DNA from: CAZWIT01 sp964533435
GTDB taxonomy: Bacteria; Patescibacteriota; Patescibacteriia; UBA1558; GWA2-36-10
Assembly (NCBI GenBank): GCA_964533435.1
Contig: CAZHLU010000012.1
Location: 1-17,771, forward strand
DNA: 17,771 nucleotides
Direction: 5' to 3'
Shown piece after piece: positions 1-7,001 of the stretch. The position numbers and the translations under genes are program-made. The notes beneath the pieces are model-generated. The model worked only from the letters and a program-made list of their open reading frames with translations. It searched no databases and was not told the origin of the DNA. Each line of letters starts with the position of its first letter. Position 1 is the first letter of the stretch.

Positions 1-432
1 GATTATTTTCAACGTCTCAGAAAATTGGAAAAAGAGCAAACTAATGAATTGTTACGCATGCAAACTGCTGATTACAGGCAATTTGTGGAAGAACTTTTGA
101 CTCTAGAAAAAATTATGAGTAAAAAGTTTTATATTATTATTCCCTATAGCCCAATAGCAGATAAGGGTCGTAAATTTTCTAGTCGTTTTGGAGCTGTTTT
201 TTCTACAGCTAAAGTAGTGCGTCTAAGTCGTAAACGTTTTGAAGAGTTTAATTCCCAATTAAATAAACGTTGTGATTTTATCGAATCAGGCCTAAGTTCA
301 ATGGGTTTAAGAAGTCAGCGTTTAAATACCCAGGCATTAATTGAATTATATTATAACAGCTACAATCCTAGTATGTTTCAAAAACAACCGCTAGAGGATA
401 TAAATAAACTAAACGTTGAAACCAATGTTTGA
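1..432 (+). CDS. TraC-like conjugation/secretion protein, C-terminal part (5' end outside window)
   Basis: The frame is open from base 1, so the gene begins before the window; 143 residues are visible. A TTG lies at 25, but in-frame codons upstream of it are also open, so I treat it as internal. The visible part is charged and helical, followed by a beta-rich stretch (YIIIPYSP) and a C-terminal helix ending ALIELYYNSYNP. This resembles the N-terminal region of VirB4/TraC proteins, where a similar 'EL..LYY..YNP' segment closes the first domain. In CPR genomes a separate small TraC-like protein commonly sits directly before a full VirB4 ATPase, as it does here. The stop (TGA 430-432) overlaps the start of the next gene, indicating translational coupling. 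It probably acts at the cytoplasmic face of the secretion apparatus. The family call rests on resemblance and context. Confidence 0.7.
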   Translation, partial: DYFQRLRKLEKEQTNELLRMQTADYRQFVEELLTLEKIMSKKFYIIIPYSPIADKGRKFSSRFGAVFSTAKVVRLSRKRFEEFNSQLNKRCDFIESGLSSMGLRSQRLNTQALIELYYNSYNPSMFQKQPLEDINKLNVETNV

Positions 433-2335
433 AGCCAATAAAATAAAACAGGCTACCTTAGAAAAAAGATCAGCCGCAGAAGTAGAAGAGCAGATGGCCG
501 CTTTAAAAGGTCAGCCAGATCAAAAGGTGCAGGTTCAAAAAGAAAAAGAATTACTAGAGGCCGAAAAAGTTTTTCGGGAAGGTATAGTTTCTGTTCGTGA
601 TATTATTGCGCCGGCTGCTTTTAAGGTAGAGAGTAAATGTTTGCAACTAAATGATTTATTTGTGCGCACTATTTTCGTTGTTACTTACCCGCGTTATGTT
701 ACTATTGGTTGGTTTGCTCCAATTATCAATGAGAGTTTAACTTTGGATATTAGCATGTTTTTTTATCCTTTAGCTATTAATATTGTTTTAAAACAGTTGC
801 GTAATAAAGTCGGTACCATGGAAGCCCAAATTATTGCTGACCATGAAAAAGGAGCGCCTCGTGATCCAATTGCCGAAACTGCCTTAAGAGACATTGAAGG
901 TTTGCGTGATTCTTTGAGTCAGGGTACAGAAAAGTTTTTTCAATTTGCCCTGTATGTTTCCATTTATGCCAAGGATTTAAAAGAATTAGATTTAGCGTCA
1001 GATAGAATTGAAAATATTTTAGGAACTCAATTGATTTATACTCGTAGAGCTTTTTTCCAATCAGAACAAGGTTTTAATTCAACTTTGCCATTGGGCAACG
1101 ATGAACTGGCTATTACTACTAACATGAATAGTTCTCCGATTGCCTCTTCTTTTCCTTTTGTATCTTCAGAGCTTACTTCGGATGATGGTATTTTGTATGG
1201 TATTAATCGTCATAATAATAGTTTGATTTTATTTGATCGTTTTAGTTTACAAAATGCTAACATGGTAGTATTTGCTACCTCAGGTGCTGGTAAAAGTTAT
1301 GCTATAAAGCTCGAAGTATTACGTTCTTTGATGTTGGGAACGGATGTGATCATTGTAGATCCAGAAAACGAGTACCAACACTTGTCAGAAGCAGTAAATG
1401 GAGCTTATATTAATGTTTCTTTAAATTCAGAAAGCAAACTTAATCCTTTTGACTTGCCTAGGGGAGTGGGAGGGGATACAAAAGCAGAAGATATTTTGCG
1501 TAGTGCCGTAATTACCTTAAAGGGCTTGATTCGTCTGATGATCGGGGATATTACTAATGTTGAAGATTCTTTGCTTGATCGAGCACTTTTGGAAACTTAT
1601 GCTAAAAAAGATATTACTCCAGCTAGTGATTTGACTAATATTCAGCCACCTTTAATGTCTGATTTAGAGGAAATACTATCTAGTATGGAAGGTGGTGAAG
1701 ATATGGCTTTGCGTATTAAAAAATATACTCAAGGTACTTTTTCTGGATTATTTAATAGTCCGACTAATGTTAAAGTTAATAATCAATTGATAGTATTTTG
1801 TATTCGTGATTTAGAAGACGAATTACGTCCTATTGCCATGTATGTCATTATGAACTATATCTGGAATATTATTCGTAGTGAAATGAAGAAGAGGATGTTA
1901 GTAGTCGATGAGGCTTGGATTATGATGCGTCATGAAGATAGTGCTAAATTTATGTTTGCCTTAGTCAAACGTTGTCGTAAATATTATTTAGGCGTTACAA
2001 CTATTACTCAAGATGTTAATGACTTTTTAACTTCTCCTTTTGGTAATGCAATCGTCACCAACTCTTCGATGCAATTACTACTTAAACAGTCACCAGCAGC
2101 TATCAATTTGATTCAGAAGACTTTTATGTTAACAGAAGGTGAGAAATATTTATTATTGGAGTCCGGTGTAGGTGAGGGTATATTTTTTGCCGGGGCCAAA
2201 CATGCAGCTATAAAGATTCAAGCTTCTTATACAGAGCATCAGGTTATTACTTCTGATCCGAGACAGTTACTTGAAATTGAAGAAGCTAAAAAAGAATTTG
2301 AAGAAACTATGATGGCGGAAGCCGAGCACGCTTAA
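425..2335 (+). CDS. virB4: VirB4/TraC-family type IV secretion ATPase
   Basis: A cytoplasmic or membrane-associated AAA+/FtsK-HerA type ATPase that powers type IV secretion or pilus biogenesis. I chose ATG 425, which overlaps the upstream TGA by 8 nt (636 aa); an in-frame TTG at 416 is a less likely start. Roughly residues 1-60 are a charged coiled-coil-like leader. Residues 60-260 are the VirB4 N-terminal domain. Walker A (SGAGKS) begins near residue 286 and Walker B (MLVVDEAW) has its D-E pair at about 495-496. After it come TITQDVNDF and the TNSSMQLLLKQ segment typical of VirB4 C-terminal domains. The length is at the short end for VirB4. It is the only recognisable motor in the operon, so it would energise assembly or export of the downstream membrane proteins. 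No VirD4 coupling protein or relaxase is visible, so DNA transfer cannot be claimed. Confidence 0.93.
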   Translation: MFEANKIKQATLEKRSAAEVEEQMAALKGQPDQKVQVQKEKELLEAEKVFREGIVSVRDIIAPAAFKVESKCLQLNDLFVRTIFVVTYPRYVTIGWFAPIINESLTLDISMFFYPLAINIVLKQLRNKVGTMEAQIIADHEKGAPRDPIAETALRDIEGLRDSLSQGTEKFFQFALYVSIYAKDLKELDLASDRIENILGTQLIYTRRAFFQSEQGFNSTLPLGNDELAITTNMNSSPIASSFPFVSSELTSDDGILYGINRHNNSLILFDRFSLQNANMVVFATSGAGKSYAIKLEVLRSLMLGTDVIIVDPENEYQHLSEAVNGAYINVSLNSESKLNPFDLPRGVGGDTKAEDILRSAVITLKGLIRLMIGDITNVEDSLLDRALLETYAKKDITPASDLTNIQPPLMSDLEEILSSMEGGEDMALRIKKYTQGTFSGLFNSPTNVKVNNQLIVFCIRDLEDELRPIAMYVIMNYIWNIIRSEMKKRMLVVDEAWIMMRHEDSAKFMFALVKRCRKYYLGVTTITQDVNDFLTSPFGNAIVTNSSMQLLLKQSPAAINLIQKTFMLTEGEKYLLLESGVGEGIFFAGAKHAAIKIQASYTEHQVITSDPRQLLEIEEAKKEFEETMMAEAEHA

Positions 2336-2356
2336 AAAAAGAAATAATAAAAATAT

Positions 2357-2917
2357 ATGGATCAACAAAAAAGAAAGAAAATTATTATTGCAGTTATTAT
2401 TATAGTTGTTTTAGCAATTTTATTTTGGGTTTGGCGTTCAATGGATGTTTTTAGACCAATAGATAATACTAATACTAACGAAGCGCCAAAATTTGTTCCG
2501 CCTAGCGCTAGTTCTGAATTTGACCCAAATTTACCGGCAGCTCTAAGTAGCGATGAGTTATCAGCTGTTAATTTAGCTAAAAGTTATGCCGAACGTTTTG
2601 GTAGTTGGTCCACTGATCAACTAGGTGCAAATTTGAAAGAACTTGCTCCTTTGAGTACTAAAAATATGAATAAGTATTTAAATAGTATTGAGCTAGGAGA
2701 AAAACAAACTAATTATAATGGCATTACGACTAAGAGTATTTCTAGTGTTATTGATGAGTGGTCAGCTGATAGCGCTACTATTACTGTCAAAACTCAAAGA
2801 ATCGAAACTAAAACAGATTTGTCCCAGAATGTGTATTATCAGGATATTAAATTTGATTTAATAAAGGCAAATGACAAGTGGCTAGTAGATGCTGCTTGGT
2901 GGCAGGATAAAAAATAA
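2357..2917 (+). CDS. Single-TM protein with possible NTF2/VirB8-like extracytoplasmic domain
   Basis: This 186-aa protein starts with a Lys/Arg-rich segment and one very hydrophobic helix (about residues 9-27). A linker rich in Asn, Thr, Pro and Ser follows, to about residue 65. The compact C-terminal domain (about 70-186) ends in a strand pattern with WLVDAAWW. A single N-terminal anchor plus a roughly 110-residue domain whose last strand reads 'kWLVdaa.W' fits NTF2-like folds such as VirB8, TrbF or TcpC, which form scaffolds in type IV secretion. That assignment is inference from architecture and position; no signature motif proves it. The gene is 21 nt after VirB4 and 2 nt before the next gene, so it is in the same operon. 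No Shine-Dalgarno is visible. A general secreted CPR protein of unknown function remains possible. Confidence 0.6.
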   Translation: MDQQKRKKIIIAVIIIVVLAILFWVWRSMDVFRPIDNTNTNEAPKFVPPSASSEFDPNLPAALSSDELSAVNLAKSYAERFGSWSTDQLGANLKELAPLSTKNMNKYLNSIELGEKQTNYNGITTKSISSVIDEWSADSATITVKTQRIETKTDLSQNVYYQDIKFDLIKANDKWLVDAAWWQDKK

Positions 2918-2919
2918 AC

Positions 2920-3486
2920 ATGGCACAAACCCTACCAAATCAATATCGTAGAGAACTATTTGCTGATAGATCGTCAGCTAATTATCAAGTACCAGAAGAA
3001 TCTTTGGATCCAGTAGAATTGGATAAACAAAATCAGAATGAACAATATCGAAAGCGCTTATTGGATCGTTTTCGTCAAACTGATAGTCCAGAGATTATGC
3101 AGGAGCAGATGAAAAAGCAAATAAAAGCGGAAGCTGAAAAAAGAGTGAGGGAATTTGCTGCTAAAAGTTCTTTGCGAGTTTTTAATATAGCTTGTAGTGC
3201 TACTTTAGTATTAATAATAGTTACTTATATTACTTGGACTATTCAAATAATAGTTGGTAATTTATTAGGCAATCCTTTAGTACCAAAATTAAGTGGCCTT
3301 GAGATGGGACTTTGGGCCATTGTTAGTCTGCTGCTATTTGCTTTGATTATAATAATTATTGCCGTTTTAGCGTTAGGAGTAAGAATGTTTACCGATCCTT
3401 TATTTATGGTTAAAGAATTGTGGGACTCTTTAACAAATGTGTTTCAAAATTTATTTCAAACAGTTGTAAACAAAATTGGTTTATGA
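2920..3486 (+). CDS. Two-TM membrane protein of the secretion operon, function unknown
   Basis: A 188-aa protein I do not recognise as a named family. Residues 1-85 are hydrophilic and charged, with a probable coiled coil (about 45-80, rich in Gln, Glu, Lys and Arg). Two hydrophobic helices follow at about 88-115 and 127-155, then a short amphipathic tail. The topology suggests a cytoplasmic N-terminal region. Its place between a VirB8-like candidate and a propeller protein suggests an inner-membrane component of the same apparatus, such as a small VirB6- or VirB3-like subunit, but nothing in the sequence proves this. It begins 2 nt after the previous stop, and its stop overlaps the next start as ATGA (3483-3486), a classic sign of translational coupling. 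Confidence 0.6.
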   Translation: MAQTLPNQYRRELFADRSSANYQVPEESLDPVELDKQNQNEQYRKRLLDRFRQTDSPEIMQEQMKKQIKAEAEKRVREFAAKSSLRVFNIACSATLVLIIVTYITWTIQIIVGNLLGNPLVPKLSGLEMGLWAIVSLLLFALIIIIIAVLALGVRMFTDPLFMVKELWDSLTNVFQNLFQTVVNKIGL

Positions 3487-4703
3487 ACATAAAAAAAATC
3501 TTAGTAGTAATTTTATTTTTTCTAGCAATTTTATTTTTAGGTTTTGCTTTGTATTGGGTATTTTTTAGAACAAGTACTATTACAACTAGTAATGATAATT
3601 TTACACCTGGTAATATTCCTGATATACCAAACAGTAATATTACAGTTATTAATTCTAATGCTAATACTAACACGGCTTTGCCTTGGCAACAGTATGTTGG
3701 TGGTAAAGTATCACCAATAGCTAACGGGGGATTAACAGAAGTTACTAAGGTAGTTGATAGTAAAGTCAATGGTACTACCAAAGGCAACCAAGGAGTGCAA
3801 TTTTATGATGCTGAAAAGCAGCAATTTTTTAGGATTAATGATCAAGGGCAAATCGTCGCCTTAAGTGATAAGAAATTTTATGGTGTGGAGAGTGTAAGTT
3901 GGAATAATAATGGTGAAAAAGCAATTATTGAATATCCTGATGGTAATAATATTTTGTATAATTTCCGTACCAACGAACAAGTGACCTTGCCTATTGAACT
4001 AGAAGATTTTTCTTTAAATAAACAGGGTTCACAAATTGTGGCCAAATGGATGGGTGATACAGAGGACAATAATTGGTTAGTAGCAGCTAATGATGACGGT
4101 TCCCAATTATCTTTGCTGGAACCCTTGGGAGATAAGTCGTACAGTACACAAATGATTTTTTCTCCAGATAATCAGGTAGCAGCTTTACATACTAAATACG
4201 TAGATGCTCAAAGACAAGAGGTCTTCCCAATTGGTTTTAAGGGAGAAAATCTAAAATCTTTTGAAGTAGCTGGCGGTGGTTTTACAGCCGAATGGTCGCC
4301 TCAAGGTAACAGTTTGCTTTATAGCGTTTATAGTGAAAATACTAATTATAATCCTAACTTATGGATTACTAAAGGGCGTACTGGCGAATTAGGCGATGTT
4401 AAGGTTTCTTTAAATGTGCCTACTTGGCCCGATAAGTGTACTTTTGCAGACGAAAGTACTTTGTATTGTGCTGTACCGCAGGGTTTACCAAGAGGGGCTG
4501 GCATTTATCCAGAAATTGCTTATCAGTATCCAGATAATTTTTATCGAGTAGATTTAAATAGTGGCGTGAAAACATTACTCGCAAGTCCAGTGGGAGCAGA
4601 CGGTAGTTATTCGGCTAGCAATTTATTTACTTCAGCAGATGGCTCGCTATTGTATTTTGTAGATAATAATACCGGACGTTTACAAACAATACGTTTAAAA
4701 TAA
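3483..4703 (+). CDS. Membrane-anchored beta-propeller-like (TolB/WD40-type) protein
   Basis: I chose ATG 3483 (406 aa), which overlaps the previous TGA as ATGA; the frame is open further upstream but only TTG is available there. An N-terminal helix at about residues 5-28 anchors the protein. An Asn/Thr/Ser/Pro-rich linker follows to about residue 85. The rest shows repeated blade-like strands of the kind seen in TolB or PD40 propellers: a 'sWnnnGekaiIey' type repeat, 'MIFSPDNQVAALHT', 'AEWSPQGNSLLYSV' and a final 'LFTSADGSLLYFVD'. These 'fSPDG..l' repeats are typical of extracytoplasmic propellers that bind proteins or peptidoglycan-linked partners. There is no enzyme motif, so a scaffold or adhesion role in the secretion complex is the best inference. 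The next gene starts 11 nt downstream. Confidence 0.72.
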   Translation: MNIKKILVVILFFLAILFLGFALYWVFFRTSTITTSNDNFTPGNIPDIPNSNITVINSNANTNTALPWQQYVGGKVSPIANGGLTEVTKVVDSKVNGTTKGNQGVQFYDAEKQQFFRINDQGQIVALSDKKFYGVESVSWNNNGEKAIIEYPDGNNILYNFRTNEQVTLPIELEDFSLNKQGSQIVAKWMGDTEDNNWLVAANDDGSQLSLLEPLGDKSYSTQMIFSPDNQVAALHTKYVDAQRQEVFPIGFKGENLKSFEVAGGGFTAEWSPQGNSLLYSVYSENTNYNPNLWITKGRTGELGDVKVSLNVPTWPDKCTFADESTLYCAVPQGLPRGAGIYPEIAYQYPDNFYRVDLNSGVKTLLASPVGADGSYSASNLFTSADGSLLYFVDNNTGRLQTIRLK

Positions 4704-4714
4704 GATATTTATAA

Positions 4715-5947
4715 ATGTTTTTTATTAAAAAAATAATATTAAGTTTTTTGGTGCTAATAATATTAGGTCTTAATTTTATTTTTGTTTTGCCAAATGTTTT
4801 AGCACAGGAATTTGCTCCAGCTGAACCAGGTAGTACACTTGTAGATGTGCCGAGCGCTGAAGAATTGCAAGCTAAGAAAAAAGATTCTTTGTATTTTTGG
4901 CCAAATATTTTTATCCCTGGTATGGATAAAATTTTTACTGAAAAAGTAGAGGTAGAAAATAAAAAAACAGGTGAAAAACATGTTGAGTATCGGGTTAACG
5001 GTGCGTCATTAGCTAAATATATAAGGGTTATTTATAATTATGCTGGTGTGATTGCTGGTGCTTTTGCTATGTTTATGTTGGTTTATGGTGCTTGGCAATG
5101 GTTAATGGCCGCTGGTAATGCTTCTAAAATTGCCATGGCTAAAGAAACAGTTAGTACTACTTTGATTGGTTTAGCCTTTTTATTTGGTAGTTATTTGCTT
5201 TTAGCGCAAATTTCTTCTAATTTAGTAAATTTAAAACCATTGCAAGTAAAAGATGTTTCAATTGCTGAATCTTGCAGTGTTTTTACTAATAAAGAAAGTT
5301 GCGAAGATAATTATTGTACTTGGTTGGCAATTGCGGAAAGTGCAGATCAGCCAGTTGGTGGCTCTTGTATACCTTTGCCAAGTGTTACTAGCAGTAAACG
5401 TTGTGCTCTAGAAGATGGTAATGGTTTAGTGCCTATGATAGTAATAGGAGGTGGTATCATAATAGATCGCGTTTCTACTTCTGATGCTCGGTTAGTTCCA
5501 GAAGCTTGGCGAGCTCTCCAGAATATACAGTTGGGGCAAGGAGAGAGTGTTGTAATAAAAAGTGCTTTTCGTTCTTATGCTAAACAAGAACAGTTATATA
5601 ATTGTTATAAGAATTGCACGGCTAGTTGTAATGGTGAGTGTAATGAAGCAGCTGCGCCTCATTGTGAGCCACCTGTTCCTAAACATATGGATGGTAAAGC
5701 AGTAGACATATGTTATATTTATGACTCAGCTAATAACTCGGAAGATATTGATACTTGCAATTGTAATGGAGGATCGTGTTTACATGCATCTTACAATTGT
5801 CTTAATCAAGATGTTAATCACCCAGTTGCTCCCTGTACCGCTAAGTTGATAAGAGGAGAAAAATTATTACGTCAAAAAATGGCCGATACGGGTTTTGGCG
5901 GTACCATTTCTACTGAATGGTGGCATTTTTATTATACTGGTCAATAA
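4715..5947 (+). CDS. TrbC/VirB2-like membrane module fused to VanY-type (M15) D,D-carboxypeptidase
   Basis: A 410-aa protein with a signal peptide (residues 1-30, ending in VLA before QEF). Two hydrophobic helices at about 105-130 and 143-165 are arranged as in TrbC/VirB2 pilin-like subunits. The C-terminal region (about 240-410) matches peptidase family M15: an 'SAFRSYAKQ' segment, the HxxGxAxD zinc motif with His324 and Asp331, and the terminal ExxH with Glu401 and His404. The predicted activity is removal of the terminal D-Ala from peptidoglycan stem peptides, in the cell wall. About sixteen cysteines lie between the second helix and the end, with CxC-like clusters inserted in the peptidase domain, suggesting disulfide stabilisation outside the membrane. 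It may open the wall locally for the apparatus. Its membrane block is almost identical to that of the next gene. Confidence 0.82.
   Translation: MFFIKKIILSFLVLIILGLNFIFVLPNVLAQEFAPAEPGSTLVDVPSAEELQAKKKDSLYFWPNIFIPGMDKIFTEKVEVENKKTGEKHVEYRVNGASLAKYIRVIYNYAGVIAGAFAMFMLVYGAWQWLMAAGNASKIAMAKETVSTTLIGLAFLFGSYLLLAQISSNLVNLKPLQVKDVSIAESCSVFTNKESCEDNYCTWLAIAESADQPVGGSCIPLPSVTSSKRCALEDGNGLVPMIVIGGGIIIDRVSTSDARLVPEAWRALQNIQLGQGESVVIKSAFRSYAKQEQLYNCYKNCTASCNGECNEAAAPHCEPPVPKHMDGKAVDICYIYDSANNSEDIDTCNCNGGSCLHASYNCLNQDVNHPVAPCTAKLIRGEKLLRQKMADTGFGGTISTEWWHFYYTGQ
5039..5154 (+). repeat. 116-nt block shared with 6169-6284 (copy 1)
   Basis: Read side by side, 5039-5154 and 6169-6284 differ at only two bases, both synonymous third positions. 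The block encodes the first hydrophobic helix and the following loop of the TrbC/VirB2-like module. Downstream of 5154 the two genes still encode nearly the same protein but differ at many synonymous positions. Confidence 0.9.
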
Positions 5948-5955
5948 TAAATTTT

Positions 5956-6999
5956 ATGAAAATAAAAAATATTTTAAAATTTAAAAAATACCAGATTTTG
6001 TTTTTATTATTTTTAGGTATTTTTTTATTAAGTGTACGTCCTGTTCTGGCGCAAGATTATATTAAGTATCAGCCAAATATTAGTATACCTGGTAGCCAAT
6101 TTTTGAGCAGTGGAGCAATAGAAATTAGGCCAGATTCATTGGCCTTGTATATTAAAGCTATTTATCGTTATGCTGGTGTGATTGCTGGTGCCTTTGCCAT
6201 GTTTATGTTGGTTTATGGTGCTTGGCAATGGTTAATGGCCGCTGGTAATGCTTCTAAAATTGCCATGGCTAAAGAAACAGTTAGCACAACTCTAATTGGC
6301 TTAGCTTTTTTATTTGGTGGTTATTTGCTCTTAGCTCAAATTTCGGTAAATCTAGTTACTTTCAAACCTCTAACTAAGATCATGGAAAAGAGGGATGTTA
6401 AAGATTTGAGTGCTTGTGGTGTAGGAGTGACTTGTAGTGGTGGTTATAGTTGTGCTCATGAAATTTATTTTGCTGGTGAAGATTATGAGTCTCATTGCCC
6501 AGCTAATCAAGTAGAATATTTAGTAGCAGCCTGTTCAGATAATGGTGATTCTTATAATAATGTTTCAGCAGTTCAAGCAAATTGTACTTGTAGAGAAAAT
6601 AGGACATTGGATCAAGATATTCAATGTCGACCATTATTTTTACAAAATCTTGAAGATTATTGTAAATCAATTTATGTTGGCATGAATAAGGATAATGATG
6701 GTTGCGCTTCTTATGCAACAGCTGATTCTTGCCGTTCTAATATTTGTTATGGTAAAGAAACTTTAAGTGGAGATACTTTTAGTGCAATTTGTGGTATTAG
6801 TTTAAATTCAATAGAAGTACATAATCCTTATGAGGTGCAAGATTGTAAAAAAATTACTGATGTTCGTTGTACTTCTAATATTGATTGTCGAACTGGTAGC
6901 GGCGTAATTAGTGATGATTATTGTTGTGCAAATAGGAATAATCTAGGCGACTATTGTCGTCCTCGTAATGAAGAGGGTATTGTGTGTAAAACAAACTAA
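5956..6999 (+). CDS. TrbC/VirB2-like membrane protein with cysteine-rich C-terminal domain
   Basis: I chose ATG 5956 (347 aa), 8 nt after the upstream stop; the frame extends upstream but only with a less likely start. It has a signal peptide (about 1-34, ending VLA before QDY). Two hydrophobic helices follow (about 68-95 and 106-130) that are nearly identical to those of the preceding gene: 4 differences in a 68-residue block. The remaining 210 residues hold 20 cysteines and no peptidase motif, probably a disulfide-bonded exported domain. TrbC/VirB2 proteins form the pilus fibre in conjugation systems, but the long tail here would be unusual for a simple pilin, so a membrane-anchored surface subunit is an equally good guess. 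This is the last gene of the operon, and its stop is only 2 bp from the convergent recG stop. Confidence 0.75.
   Translation: MKIKNILKFKKYQILFLLFLGIFLLSVRPVLAQDYIKYQPNISIPGSQFLSSGAIEIRPDSLALYIKAIYRYAGVIAGAFAMFMLVYGAWQWLMAAGNASKIAMAKETVSTTLIGLAFLFGGYLLLAQISVNLVTFKPLTKIMEKRDVKDLSACGVGVTCSGGYSCAHEIYFAGEDYESHCPANQVEYLVAACSDNGDSYNNVSAVQANCTCRENRTLDQDIQCRPLFLQNLEDYCKSIYVGMNKDNDGCASYATADSCRSNICYGKETLSGDTFSAICGISLNSIEVHNPYEVQDCKKITDVRCTSNIDCRTGSGVISDDYCCANRNNLGDYCRPRNEEGIVCKTN
6169..6284 (+). repeat. 116-nt block shared with 5039-5154 (copy 2)
   Basis: Second copy of the near-identical coding block, offset exactly 1130 nt from the first. Flanking sequence on both sides is clearly more diverged, as expected for a short gene-conversion tract or strong local constraint rather than a whole-gene recent duplication. 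Confidence 0.9.
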
Positions 7000-7001
7000 A
7001 T

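Noticed and set aside
416..424. TTG 416 as start of VirB4
   Set aside because: ATG 425 is only three codons later, overlaps the upstream TGA in a coupling arrangement, and is the better start.
3420..3482. TTG 3420 as start of the propeller protein
   Set aside because: ATG 3483 forms an ATGA overlap with the preceding stop and places a normal membrane anchor at the N terminus.
3410..3787. Minus-strand open frame of 125 codons opposite the propeller gene start
   Set aside because: A shadow of the coding frames on the + strand with no domain or start signal.
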